DNA of 64,000 nt, from positions 124,001-188,000 of the forward strand of contig NZ_KB898185.1 in NCBI RefSeq assembly GCF_000377505.1. The letters are read 5' to 3'. The stretch is from Paenibacillus massiliensis 2301065 = DSM 16942. GTDB lineage: Bacteria > Bacillota > Bacilli > Paenibacillales > Paenibacillaceae. The notes beneath the pieces are model-generated. The model saw only the letters and a program-made list of their open reading frames with translations, was not told the DNA's origin and did no database searches. The translations under genes and the position numbers were made by a program. Of the stretch, positions 25,223 through 34,117 are shown one piece after another; the first letter of the stretch is position 1; every line of letters starts with the position of its first letter.

Positions 25223-26026
25223 TTATCTTATACCAGGTCTGTTTAATCCCCATCTACCATTTGTGCCGAAAAATATATGTCCAGTTCGATAGCCTCCTCG
25301 TTCACCATGAACATGATCAAAATAACGGGTGTCATTCCATCCTGTATCAAAATGGTTTTCGCGGCCAGAGGACTTTCCGATTTTTTTTGCAATATACTGA
25401 GCATCAGAGTAGTTTGCTGTCCAGATTTCCAACCTCGATGACATATTTAAAGAATTGACAGCTTCGCTTTCTGTTAGTGGCTTGCCAACATAGAGGTTCA
25501 TACTATCCTTATACGCTAGGAAATATTTAGGTTTCTCTCTTTCTCTACTTCTGGAAAGTTCTCTTGCAAATTGCCTTACTTCTACAGCATCCTCTGCAAA
25601 TTTATAAACTACAACAGCTGCAGCAGTACCACCAGCAAGCCAACCAAGTAACTGACCAATGCCCATTCCAACCCAAGGAGCAGCAAATACTACCTGAGTA
25701 GTAACGAGTTCTTCTTCACTCTGAACCTCTATGTCTTCCAGATTTACTTCATGAAAATTCTCATCAGCAGGTGTCACTTCAGTGTCCTGCTCTTGAATGA
25801 TCTCTTCAGGTAATAAATCTTCAGGTTTTTCTTCTTGGGGCTCAACTATTACTGGTTCATCACTATTATTAGAGGTAACATCCTCTGAAATTTCTTGAGT
25901 AATAGTCTGGTGATCAATCTCTGCCGCCAATGAGTAAGATTGAACGGATGTGGCAAATAAAATTATAAATGCAAGGGTTGCAGAAGTAATACGTAAAAAT
26001 GACTTAATGGTTGCTTTTTTAAACAA
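25223..26026 (-). CDS. Secreted toxin-like protein with novel C-terminal domain
   Basis: Probable secreted effector, 267 residues. TTG start at 26026 is set by AGGAGG 8 nt upstream. Signal peptide about residues 1-35 (FLRITSATLAFIILFATSVQ, ending YSLAA), then an acidic low-complexity stretch (about 36-105, many Glu/Asp/Pro), a glycine/alanine hydrophobic segment (GMGIGQLLGWLAGGTAAAVV, about 117-140), and a C-terminal domain of about 110 residues with polar, His-rich motifs: NHFDTGWNDTRYFDHVHGE and GYRTGHIFFGTNGRWG. Such layouts, with one small downstream gene, are typical of polymorphic toxins of Gram-positive bacteria; the C-terminal fold (His-x-His, GHIFFG) may be a nuclease, but this is inference. 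Confidence 0.75.
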   Translation of the reverse strand: MFKKATIKSFLRITSATLAFIILFATSVQSYSLAAEIDHQTITQEISEDVTSNNSDEPVIVEPQEEKPEDLLPEEIIQEQDTEVTPADENFHEVNLEDIEVQSEEELVTTQVVFAAPWVGMGIGQLLGWLAGGTAAAVVVYKFAEDAVEVRQFARELSRSREREKPKYFLAYKDSMNLYVGKPLTESEAVNSLNMSSRLEIWTANYSDAQYIAKKIGKSSGRENHFDTGWNDTRYFDHVHGERGGYRTGHIFFGTNGRWGLNRPGIR

Positions 26027-26549
26027 GTTATTACCCTCCTGAATATATTGTAAGCACCTCTCCAAAACTAGGCATTTAATCTAAATATATACATATTTAA
26101 ACCCAATATTTACTACTATAGTTTATATTTAAGCATTTTACAATTATGTAATCATTAACACAATAGTTATAAAAAATTATTTCAGGATAGATTCCCAAAG
26201 CTAAGTAGCCTAAAAAAGCAGCCTAAAAAAGTAAAGATTAAACACCTATTATTTAGGTATTTAGTCTAACTTGTCTCATTAACACTGTTATATGTATTTA
26301 CTATTCTTCTATTCTTAGCCAAAAGCATTCTAGGGAGTATTTAGTCATTATTTTCTCTTCATTGTAAGCCTGATTGACCCCATCTACTTCTTCCCCTTGA
26401 ATATGTCAAGCTTATCTTGATCTACAGATCAAATAGAAATTATTCATAAATTCCCTCTAACAACATAAAAAACCCACTCCTTGTATAGATGTTCCATACA
26501 AAAAGTGAGTTTCAAATTACACCATTCTGATTAACTCAGACTTAACAAC
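26027..26549. other. AT-rich intergenic region upstream of the toxin-like gene
   Basis: No gene seen in over 500 bp. Visibly richer in A and T than the surroundings. On the minus strand TTGTGT, 17 nt and TAAAAT could form the promoter of the toxin-like gene. Contains a short direct repeat GCCTAAAAAAG at about 26208-26232 and an inverted repeat AAACACCTA/TTAGGTATTT. The terminator of the YebC-family gene lies at its right edge. Confidence 0.5.
26467..26513 (-). terminator. Intrinsic terminator of the YebC-family gene
   Basis: On the minus strand, a long imperfect stem (AACTCACT...GGAGTGGGTT) with a short loop, followed by six T. Confidence 0.8.
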
Positions 26550-27272
26550 TTACTCATCCTCAAGCTCTACATTATGGTAGACCTGCTGTACATCCTCCAG
26601 ATCCTCCAGAGCGTCAATCAGCTTCTCGAATTGAACCTGTGCATCACCGGACAGAGTTACGAAATTCTGCGCCAGCATGGTAAGCTCCGCCACGGTGAAC
26701 TCCGTTACGCCTGCCGCCTTGAAAGCTTCCTGAACCGCATGGAATTGATCCGGCTCGGCATACACAATGATGGCTTCATCCTCTTCAAGGATATCACGCA
26801 CATCCACATCCGCCTCTAGCAGGATATCCATAACTTCATCAGCATTCTTGCCTTCTACGCCGATAACAGCAGTCGGCTCAAACATGTAGGATACGGAGCC
26901 GCTTACACCCATGTTTCCACCATTTTTGTTAAAAGCCGAACGAACATCCGGTGCCGTTCTATTCACATTATTGGTCAATGCGTCGACAATAATCATAGAG
27001 CCGCTTGGTCCAAAGCCTTCATAACGAAGCTCTTCATAAGTCTCGTCACCGCTACCTTTAGCTTTCTCCATTGCACGGTCAATGATAGCTTTCGGTACAT
27101 TATATGTCTTGGCACGTTCCAGAACGACCTTCAGAGCACGGTTGGATTCCGGATCAGGCTCGCCTTTTTTGGCAGCCACATAAATCTCTACACCGAACTT
27201 GGCGTACACGCGGCTAGTATTTGCATCCTTGGATGCCTTCTTTTCTTTAATATTATTCCACTTACGACCCAT
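26550..27272 (-). CDS. yeeI: YebC/PmpR family protein (YeeI/YeeN subfamily)
   Basis: Probable translation or transcription factor of the YebC/TACO1 family. The N-terminus [20 protein letters not shown] and the [19 protein letters not shown] segment are diagnostic of the YeeI/YeeN branch; the central motif [15 protein letters not shown] and C-terminal [13 protein letters not shown] complete the three-domain structure over the normal 240 residues. YebC proteins have been linked both to gene regulation and to relieving ribosome stalling at proline-rich sequences; which applies here is not shown. Monocistronic, with its own terminator. Confidence 0.95.
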   Translation of the reverse strand: MGRKWNNIKEKKASKDANTSRVYAKFGVEIYVAAKKGEPDPESNRALKVVLERAKTYNVPKAIIDRAMEKAKGSGDETYEELRYEGFGPSGSMIIVDALTNNVNRTAPDVRSAFNKNGGNMGVSGSVSYMFEPTAVIGVEGKNADEVMDILLEADVDVRDILEEDEAIIVYAEPDQFHAVQEAFKAAGVTEFTVAELTMLAQNFVTLSGDAQVQFEKLIDALEDLEDVQQVYHNVELEDE

Positions 27273-27409
27273 GAAGATTCCCGCTCTCTATTCGTATTCA
27301 GTTCGACTCATACCAGAACCGGATATGAGCCTATCTTCTTTATTATACCTCTTCCTCCAATCTTCAACAAGCGTATAAAAGGATACGCTTTCTGAGTAGT
27401 GGGGTGCAA

Positions 27410-27418
27410 TGGTATACT
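27410..27418 (+). promoter_or_regulatory. Extended -10 promoter of the methyltransferase-like gene
   Basis: TGGTATACT, an extended -10 (TGnTATACT), 50 bp upstream of the start at 27468. Just upstream is a perfect inverted repeat AAGCGTAT/ATACGCTT (27369-27390). Confidence 0.5.
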
Positions 27419-27467
27419 GTGGGTATATATAACAAATCGCATTATCGTTTTCAAGGAGATTTCTCAT

Positions 27468-28217
27468 ATGCAGACCATTTACTATCATGATAGACGCTTA
27501 CCAGAGCTGCGTGTAACTGAGTTGGAGGAATTATATGGTGAACGCGGTCGATTCCGTGTCCTCCAATTCGGGGATGGGGCCATTCAGGGCGCCCAAGACC
27601 TTGAGCAGCCAGAGCGGGTTGTACTGGAATATCCACGGGCGATGATTCATTTGATGGAGCATAACCTAATGCAGTTTGATAGAGCCTTCGTAATCGGACA
27701 TGGCATCGGCACCATCGCCGGTTACTTCTCGGATCGAAGGGTCATTACTGCGGAGCTGGATGAACGCATACGCGACATCAGTGAGACCTACTTTAATTGC
27801 CAGATTCAGGATGTCAGGCTGGGCGATGGCCGCGCTCTACTTGCTGAAGAGCAGTCGGACAGTCTCGATTACATTGTTGTAGATGCCTTCTCCGACTCCA
27901 TTACGCCACCCCATCTGGTATGCAGCGAATTCTTTGAGCTCGCAGCTGACAGGCTGAGCCCAGATGGTACTATCCTGCTGAATTTGATAGGTAGCCCCAC
28001 AGATCGCTGGATTCATGCCGTGCATAGTACACTTCAGCTACACTACTTGTATACATTAACCTTTATTTTGCAACCAGAGCATGTCCGGGAGCATACCAAT
28101 ATCATCATGGTTGGACGACAAAGACCGATTGCTTATCAGGCTCGTCATATGGCGGGATTTAAATATTTTCTACCCCCACAGGGACATATTATTCGAGAAG
28201 ACACCCAGCAGGGGTAA
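27468..28217 (+). CDS. Spermidine-synthase-like methyltransferase-fold protein
   Basis: Protein of 249 residues with the Rossmann fold of the spermidine synthase family. The motif AFVIGHGIGTIAGYF stands where the GGGDG loop of true synthases sits, followed by the acidic residue in VITAELDERI, DVRLGDGRALL and the DYIVVDAFS motif with the catalytic Asp, then ILLNLIGSP. The glycine loop is altered and the polyamine-binding N-terminal beta-hairpin is short, so it may be a related methyltransferase or inactive homologue. AAGGAG lies 8 nt before the ATG at 27468. An AraC gene follows by 12 bp. Confidence 0.8.
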   Translation: MQTIYYHDRRLPELRVTELEELYGERGRFRVLQFGDGAIQGAQDLEQPERVVLEYPRAMIHLMEHNLMQFDRAFVIGHGIGTIAGYFSDRRVITAELDERIRDISETYFNCQIQDVRLGDGRALLAEEQSDSLDYIVVDAFSDSITPPHLVCSEFFELAADRLSPDGTILLNLIGSPTDRWIHAVHSTLQLHYLYTLTFILQPEHVREHTNIIMVGRQRPIAYQARHMAGFKYFLPPQGHIIREDTQQG

Positions 28218-28229
28218 AGGAGCACAAGT

Positions 28230-29138
28230 ATGAGCAGTCTGTCACACGCTTCATGGCACAACATGAACATCATTGCACAAGTAGGCAGTCTTCAATTTAA
28301 TATTCGTTGTATTCAATTCAAGGATACGAGCATAGATACTAAGGACACCCCTTGTTCAGGCCCTCATATGTACGCACTTCACTATATTCGTGGCGGTAGA
28401 GGCACGCTGCTGCTCGCCGGGAGAACATGTCAGATTGGTGCCAAAAGTCTCTACATGAGTGGTCCTGGGCTTGTATATGAAGAGATGACCACGGCAGAAG
28501 AGAAGCTTACAGGGTATTCCCTATTCTTCGAGGTTGTTGATCCTGGGGCGAATCTCTTTTTGTCCAAGCAGATGCTGGATGAATATACCTCTACTGCAGA
28601 TCGTCTGCTGACGGCTTCCTTCTGGCATGGCAAGGATGAGAAGGATATGCTCACCTTGTTCGAGCAGCTTGAAGCGGATTTCTCCAGCTATTCCCCTTCA
28701 AATGAAGCCATAATAACGCAGATTATTCAGCAGATCATGATATCTCTAATGGACAACTATGCTGACAGTCTTCCTACACCCGCACACGCCTCAGAGAAGA
28801 CTCTTGACGAGCAGCGCATGCAAATTATTGAGGAAAGCCTGTTATACCAGTACTCATCCTTGACGATTGGTGAACTGGCTGAACGACTTACATTAAGCGT
28901 ACGGCAAACAGAACGCACGGTGAAGCTTCTATATGGTGTGTCGTTTGCGGAGAAAAAAATGCAGCTTCGCATGCGAATGGCAGCTTATCTGCTAAGTCAC
29001 ACCAAGCTGCCGATTCATTACATTGCCGAGCGCACAGGCTTCGCCTCGCTTGAACATTTCAGTACCACCTACAAGAAGCATTATTACCAGACCCCGACGT
29101 CCTACCGAGCTAGTAGAGATTATACAAGTCCTTCCTAG
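28230..29138 (+). CDS. AraC-family transcriptional regulator
   Basis: AraC/XylS regulator of 302 residues. N-terminal part (about 1-185) resembles a cupin-like sensor (HYIRGGRGTLLLAGRTCQIG), and the last 100 residues are a double helix-turn-helix (LTIGELAERLTLSVRQTERT; HYIAERTGFASLEHFSTTYK). AAAGGAG lies 7 nt before the ATG. It is in an operon with the preceding methyltransferase-like gene, 12 bp apart, and may regulate it or a distant target. Confidence 0.9.
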   Translation: MSSLSHASWHNMNIIAQVGSLQFNIRCIQFKDTSIDTKDTPCSGPHMYALHYIRGGRGTLLLAGRTCQIGAKSLYMSGPGLVYEEMTTAEEKLTGYSLFFEVVDPGANLFLSKQMLDEYTSTADRLLTASFWHGKDEKDMLTLFEQLEADFSSYSPSNEAIITQIIQQIMISLMDNYADSLPTPAHASEKTLDEQRMQIIEESLLYQYSSLTIGELAERLTLSVRQTERTVKLLYGVSFAEKKMQLRMRMAAYLLSHTKLPIHYIAERTGFASLEHFSTTYKKHYYQTPTSYRASRDYTSPS

Positions 29139-29571
29139 GAGCGATTAGCATCAGGAGATGTAAGCCTGCTCCTGGTGCAACTTTGTACCTCGACCAGATT
29201 AGAGGTGAGTACAGAGCTGCTTCAAACGAGAGTTCTGGCCTTCTAAAAAGGCAAATAACAAAGGGATTTGAAAGACTCCCCCCTTTACTCCGTTAGATTC
29301 ATTTTACCCTTAAATTCCATATAATTCTATATTTAGTTTTATAACAACCACATTTTATTACAGCGCTTTAAGACTGGCTAATGGTTAAAAGGCATGTTGC
29401 ATTACTTTCTTTTTCACATGAAAAGCCTTGCTCGTATATACAATTTACTCGGCGGGCAAGCAAAGAAAAGCTGTAAATAGAGCAACAGGACCGCCTCTAC
29501 TCCTGGCGGTCCTGTCTCAACATATATAGCATTATTAAAAAACAGCCTTTATATTACAGAGTATTCTTGAA
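29139..29571. other. Intergenic region between convergent genes
   Basis: No gene seen. Contains two hairpins: GCATCAGGAG/CTCCTGGTGC near 29149-29179, and a strong CAGGACCGCC/GGCGGTCCTG at about 29490-29514, which is probably the terminator of the convergent VOC gene although no T-run follows on either strand. Confidence 0.5.
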
Positions 29572-29982
29572 TTACTGGTAGCTGCTAGGGTCCATATAAG
29601 TGATTTCCCACAGATGACCGTCCAGGTCCTCAAAGCTCCATGCATACATAAATCCATGGTCCGTAGGATCATTATATTCCTTGGCGCCAGCTGCAAAAGC
29701 ACGGTTGACAATCTCATCCACATGCTCCCGACTGTCTGCTGAGATCGCTAGAATCACCTCAGTAGTACTGCTTGCATCAGCAATCTCTTTGTTAATGAAG
29801 GAACGGAAGTAGCTCTCCACCAGCAGCATGACAAATATATTGTCACCAAGGACCATGCAGGCTGCCTTCTCATCCGTAAATTGCGGATTAAATTCAAAGC
29901 CAACCTTTTCGAAAAACAACTTGGACGCCTCGAGATTCTTGACTGGTACATTCACAAAAATATTACTCGTCTTCAATGCCAT
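29572..29982 (-). CDS. VOC-family (glyoxalase/bleomycin resistance-like) protein
   Basis: Vicinal-oxygen-chelate protein, 136 residues and two beta-alpha-beta-beta-beta modules: NIFVNVPVKNLEASKLFFEK at the start and SFEDLDGHLWEITYMDPS at the end, where the E in WEI is the usual metal ligand. His is absent at the first position, as in lactoylglutathione-lyase-like proteins of unknown substrate. ATG at 29982 with GAGGTG 6 nt upstream; the frame opens slightly earlier. Directly upstream is an inverted repeat suggesting MerR-type control. Confidence 0.85.
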   Translation of the reverse strand: MALKTSNIFVNVPVKNLEASKLFFEKVGFEFNPQFTDEKAACMVLGDNIFVMLLVESYFRSFINKEIADASSTTEVILAISADSREHVDEIVNRAFAAGAKEYNDPTDHGFMYAWSFEDLDGHLWEITYMDPSSYQ

Positions 29983-30018
29983 GGTCATCACCTCATCCTT
30001 TGAAGTTGCATTGCTGAT

Positions 30019-30071
30019 TAGTACCTTGACCCAATCAAGGTGAGGTTACGTTGCTGTCCATCAAGGTACTA
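30019..30071 (-). promoter_or_regulatory. Inverted-repeat operator upstream of the VOC gene
   Basis: ACCTTGA-N5-TCAAGGT at 30023-30041 forms a perfect 19-bp dyad, the geometry MerR-family activators place between -35 and -10. A further TCAAGGTACTA at 30061-30071 pairs exactly with TAGTACCTTGA at 30019-30029. On the minus strand TACTAA at the dyad edge could be the -10. Confidence 0.55.
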
Positions 30072-30192
30072 TTCTCACAATCATAGTATAACATCTAATA
30101 TTGTAAATACTTATACAATAAATTATAAATGTAAATTATATAGATTGTGCTCCCATGACAAGACGAGTGAAAAGTATCAACTCAAGCAGATC

Positions 30193-31914
30193 TCAAGCGT
30201 GGAACTCCTGTCCGTCACGTACCTCCTGTACAATGCCGGCGCGAATAACGAAGTCGCCCAAATGCTCACCAGGTTCACGTTCTTGGCCATATTGTTTGAA
30301 AATCGGCTGTAGCGAGGCTAGGATCTCCTCTTCCCCTATGTTCTCCTTGTATAGCTTGTTCAAGCGCTGGCCGGCAAATCCGCCACCCAGATAGAGGTTG
30401 TACTTGCCTGGAGCCTTGCCGATCAGCCCGATCTCAGCGAGCATGGGACGAGCACAGCCGTTCGGGCAACCCGTCATACGGATTACGATATCCTCCTGCT
30501 CCAACCCGTTCTCGACCAGCATGGGTTCGATTTTGTCGAGGAAGCTTGGGATGTACCTCTCGGACTCCGCCATCGCCAGACCGCAGGTCGGAAGGGCTAC
30601 ACATGCCATAGAATTCCGGCGCAACGCGGAATAATGCTTGCCGTCAGTCAGCTTATACTGCTCCAATAGCTGCTCAATTCTCTTCTTGCTGCGGGCACTG
30701 ACACCGCCAATGATCAGCCCCTGATTAGGAGTGAGTCGGAAATCCCCTTTGTGAACGGTGGCAATCTCGCGCAGCCCCGTCATTAGTGGGTAATCCTCCA
30801 AATCCTTGATTCGTCCATTCTGAATGAACAACGTGAAGTGCCATTTTCCGTCACCGCCCTTCACCCAACCATAACGATCACCATTATGATCGAAATGATA
30901 GGCGCGCGCTGGCTCCAGCGACCAACCCAGTCTGGATGTCAGCTCTTCCACGAACCACTCTAATCCCCGATCATCAATCGTATATTTGAACCGTGCATGC
31001 TTACGCACAGCCCGATCACCGTAATCCCGCTGGATGGTAACCGTCTTTTCCGCTACATCAATCAGTTGCTCCGGTGTGCAGAAGCCGATCACTCGGGACA
31101 CCTGTGGGTAGGTCTTCGGATCGCCATGAGTCATCCCCATGCCGCCACCAACAGCTACATTGAAGCCGATGAGCTTGCCGTTATCTACAATGGCGATGAA
31201 CCCCAGATCTTGAGAGAATACATCTACATCATTGGTTGGTGGCACCGCAATCCCGATCTTGAACTTACGCGGTAAATATACCGGACCATAAATCGGCTCC
31301 TGCTCGGTATCATCTTTGCTGTCGATGACCTTCTCTCCATCCAGCCAAATCTCATGATATGCTCTCGTGCGCGGGTCCAAATGCTGGCTCACTTTTGAAG
31401 CCCACTCATACACCTGACTATGGACCTCCGATTGGTAAGGATTCGGACTACACATAACATTCCGATTCACGTCTCCGCAGGCGGCCAGTGTACTCAGCAT
31501 CGCGTCGTTGACCTCACGAATCGTGTTCTTCAGGTTCCACTTGATTACACCATGCAGTTGAAATGACTGCCGCGTTGTCAGACGGATTGTACCATTTGCA
31601 TACTTATGAGCTACGCGGTCCATCATCAGCCACTGCTCTGGCGTAATGACACCACCAGCTGCGCGAACACGCAGCATGAACTGATAGGCCGGCTCCAGCT
31701 TTTGCTTCTGCCGTTCATTACGCAGATCCCGATCATCCTGCATATAGCTGCCATGGTGCTTCATCAGACGATTGTCATCCTCAGGGATGGAACCCGTCAG
31801 CGGGTCCTTCAAAGTCTCTTCCAGACTTCCCCGCAGATAGAAGCTTCTGCGCTTAATGTCCTCCACATCGCTGTGAGGAGCATTCTGGGGGTGGAGTAAT
31901 TGCTTTTGAGTCAT
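30193..31914 (-). CDS. cysI: Sulfite reductase (NADPH) hemoprotein beta subunit
   Basis: Siroheme/4Fe-4S subunit that reduces sulfite to sulfide. 573 residues, normal for CysI. N-terminal ferredoxin-like half begins [18 protein letters not shown]; the siroheme and cluster ligands are in [17 protein letters not shown] and [23 protein letters not shown] provides conserved Arg residues. It follows the flavoprotein gene by 55 bp on the same strand, forming a cysJI operon. Ribosome site GAGAGGAG. Confidence 0.97.
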   Translation of the reverse strand: MTQKQLLHPQNAPHSDVEDIKRRSFYLRGSLEETLKDPLTGSIPEDDNRLMKHHGSYMQDDRDLRNERQKQKLEPAYQFMLRVRAAGGVITPEQWLMMDRVAHKYANGTIRLTTRQSFQLHGVIKWNLKNTIREVNDAMLSTLAACGDVNRNVMCSPNPYQSEVHSQVYEWASKVSQHLDPRTRAYHEIWLDGEKVIDSKDDTEQEPIYGPVYLPRKFKIGIAVPPTNDVDVFSQDLGFIAIVDNGKLIGFNVAVGGGMGMTHGDPKTYPQVSRVIGFCTPEQLIDVAEKTVTIQRDYGDRAVRKHARFKYTIDDRGLEWFVEELTSRLGWSLEPARAYHFDHNGDRYGWVKGGDGKWHFTLFIQNGRIKDLEDYPLMTGLREIATVHKGDFRLTPNQGLIIGGVSARSKKRIEQLLEQYKLTDGKHYSALRRNSMACVALPTCGLAMAESERYIPSFLDKIEPMLVENGLEQEDIVIRMTGCPNGCARPMLAEIGLIGKAPGKYNLYLGGGFAGQRLNKLYKENIGEEEILASLQPIFKQYGQEREPGEHLGDFVIRAGIVQEVRDGQEFHA

Positions 31915-31969
31915 CGATTCATATCTCCTCTCGGGCTCCTGTACATGTCACTTATGCTTGGGCATTCCC

Positions 31970-33829
31970 TTAATATACATCCCGTTGATAACGCTTCTCC
32001 TGCTGCAGGCGAATAAGCTCGGCTGCTGCCTCATCTGCGGAACGTCCGCCCTCTTGCTCCAGAATGCGTATCAGTGCAGCATGCACGTCATGTGCCATCT
32101 TCTTCTCGTCTCCACACACATAGATATACGCACCTGCCTGCAGCCACTCATACAGTTCACGGCTATGCTCCAGCATACGATGTTGCACATATACCTTCTC
32201 CTCGGTGTCCCGTGAGAAAGCTACATCCATACGGGTCAGTACCCCGCTCTTGATCCATTTCTGCCATTCGATCTGATACAGGAAATCTGTAGCAAAATGC
32301 TGATCACCATAGAACAGCCACGACTTTCCTTCCGCTCCGGTCTCTTCTCGCTCTCCTAGGAAGGCTCTAAATGGAGCTACTCCTGTGCCAGGTCCGATCA
32401 TAATAATCGGGGTATCCGGTTGCTCCGGCAGCTTGAAGCCCGCATTGTGCTGAATAAACACAGGCAAGGTATCCCCGGCTTCCACACGTTCGGCCAGTTG
32501 AGCCGAGCATACCCCAGAGCGCTCACGTCCTTCGTTCTCATAGCGTACCGTTCTCACCGTGATGTGGACTTCATCCGGATTGGCACTAGGACTGCTGGCA
32601 ATTGAGTATAGGCGAGGCGGGATTTTACGGAGTAAAGGAACGAGTTCCCCAGCCGCAATCCCTGTCAGCTCGTAGTGCTGCACGAGATCCAGCAGATCAT
32701 GCCTGCTGATATAGCTCCGCAGCTCCTCCTCTTGTCCGGCTGATAGCAGCTTGCTTAGTGCAGAGTCAGGGGCCAATCCTGCTATCTGCTGAAGCAACGG
32801 CTTCGTCAGGACAGTAATCTCTACCACGCGAGTCAACGCTTCACGAAGTGGTAGCTGCTGCTTGTGCACGTGAATCTCTTCCTCCGGATTCCACTTCAAT
32901 GCCTCAATCAATTGATCTACCAGCTTCGGATCATTCTGCGGATAGACTCCCAGACTGTCACCCGGCTCGTAATGAAGTCCCGAACCCTCCAGTGATAGCT
33001 CCACATGTCGGGTCTCCCGCGCGGAGCCGCGTCCGTTCAGATTAAGATTCTCCAGGACCTCGGCAGCAAATGGATTGGATCTAGAATAGTTCTCTTCCAC
33101 GGAAGGTGCTACCGTGCTTGCTACCGATGATCCTGCAGATACCGTGGCAGTATTCCCTGAGGTCCGCAGCTCAAGCGCGCCAATAACCTGCTCCATCCAT
33201 TCTGTAGCCGAACTATCGAAGTCCACATCGCAATCCATACGCGGTGCAAGCTTGCTCGCACCAAGCTCCTCCAGCTTGGCATCAAAATCCTTACCCGTCT
33301 GGCAGAAGAACTCATAGGAGGTATCACCCAGTGCCAATACCGAGTAGAAGGTGTCTGGCAGCTGAGGAGCCCGCTTGCTGTGCAAGAACTCGTATAGGCC
33401 TATCGCTTGGTCCGGTGGTTCGCCTTCGCCATGCGTGCTTGTAAGTATGAGCAAATGCTGTACTTTCTTCAGGTTGCTTGGCTTGAAGTCTGCCATGGAA
33501 GCGCGGGTGACCTTGTAGCCCAACTGCTCCAGCTTTGTAGTAAGCTTGCCTGACAGCTGACTGCAGTTACCCGTCTGAGAGCCATACAGAACAGTGACCT
33601 CCTTGGGCAAGGTCTGTACCTGCGCTGCCAGTGGTAACGCCTGTGTCTGTTCTGCGACTACAGCAGGTGTCTGGAGTATGGCCTGCCCTGCACCTCCAGC
33701 ACCAGTAGCAGTCAGATATCCGGTCAGCCATATACGCTGATTCTCGGACAATGTCGGTACGAGTCGGTTAAGCAGATCAGCCTGCTCCTCATTAAAAGGA
33801 CTATTGCTTACTTGAAAGTTCAATCCCAT
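31970..33829 (-). CDS. cysJ: Sulfite reductase (NADPH) flavoprotein alpha subunit
   Basis: Diflavin reductase that passes electrons from NADPH to CysI. Order: N-terminal region with a helical leader, FMN flavodoxin domain (VTVLYGSQTGNCSQLSGKL, about residue 80), FAD-binding domain (PRLYSIASSPSANPDE), NADPH domain (MIGPGTGVAPFRAFLGERE) and the typical C-terminal YQRDVY. About 619 residues. Several starts compete: TTG 33838, ATG 33829 and TTG 33823; the last has the best-spaced GGGGTGG. First gene of cysJI; I see no SAM riboswitch or T-box upstream, so control is by a protein regulator. Confidence 0.96.
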   Translation of the reverse strand: MGLNFQVSNSPFNEEQADLLNRLVPTLSENQRIWLTGYLTATGAGGAGQAILQTPAVVAEQTQALPLAAQVQTLPKEVTVLYGSQTGNCSQLSGKLTTKLEQLGYKVTRASMADFKPSNLKKVQHLLILTSTHGEGEPPDQAIGLYEFLHSKRAPQLPDTFYSVLALGDTSYEFFCQTGKDFDAKLEELGASKLAPRMDCDVDFDSSATEWMEQVIGALELRTSGNTATVSAGSSVASTVAPSVEENYSRSNPFAAEVLENLNLNGRGSARETRHVELSLEGSGLHYEPGDSLGVYPQNDPKLVDQLIEALKWNPEEEIHVHKQQLPLREALTRVVEITVLTKPLLQQIAGLAPDSALSKLLSAGQEEELRSYISRHDLLDLVQHYELTGIAAGELVPLLRKIPPRLYSIASSPSANPDEVHITVRTVRYENEGRERSGVCSAQLAERVEAGDTLPVFIQHNAGFKLPEQPDTPIIMIGPGTGVAPFRAFLGEREETGAEGKSWLFYGDQHFATDFLYQIEWQKWIKSGVLTRMDVAFSRDTEEKVYVQHRMLEHSRELYEWLQAGAYIYVCGDEKKMAHDVHAALIRILEQEGGRSADEAAAELIRLQQEKRYQRDVY

Positions 33830-34021
33830 CCACCCCAATATGCGCTCATTTTCTAAATCCGACTATTATGATCTCATTAATACTATCTTGAACCTAACAT
33901 ACGTACTGCACAGGGTCAATTAGTTAGATCTTATCGGTTCTATCAGTAATCCTGATACGTCATGTAAATCAGCGAATTATAAGGCTTCTTCCCCCTATAT
34001 GTAGCTATATTCTGACACGAT

Positions 34022-34054
34022 AAAAAGTCCCGACAGCTATTACACTGCCGGGAC
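34022..34054 (-). terminator. Intrinsic terminator of the HEAT-like gene
   Basis: Stem GTCCCG-CAG/CTG-CGGGAC; on the minus strand followed by five T. Confidence 0.8.
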
Positions 34055-34117
34055 ATACGGATGTAGACATTATATCTAAATCATTGCAACGTTCCTTTAT
34101 TTTCGACATGCTCCGTT

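Noticed and set aside
33830..34021. SAM riboswitch or T-box before cysJ
   Set aside because: No conserved core blocks of either element are seen in the minus-strand leader.
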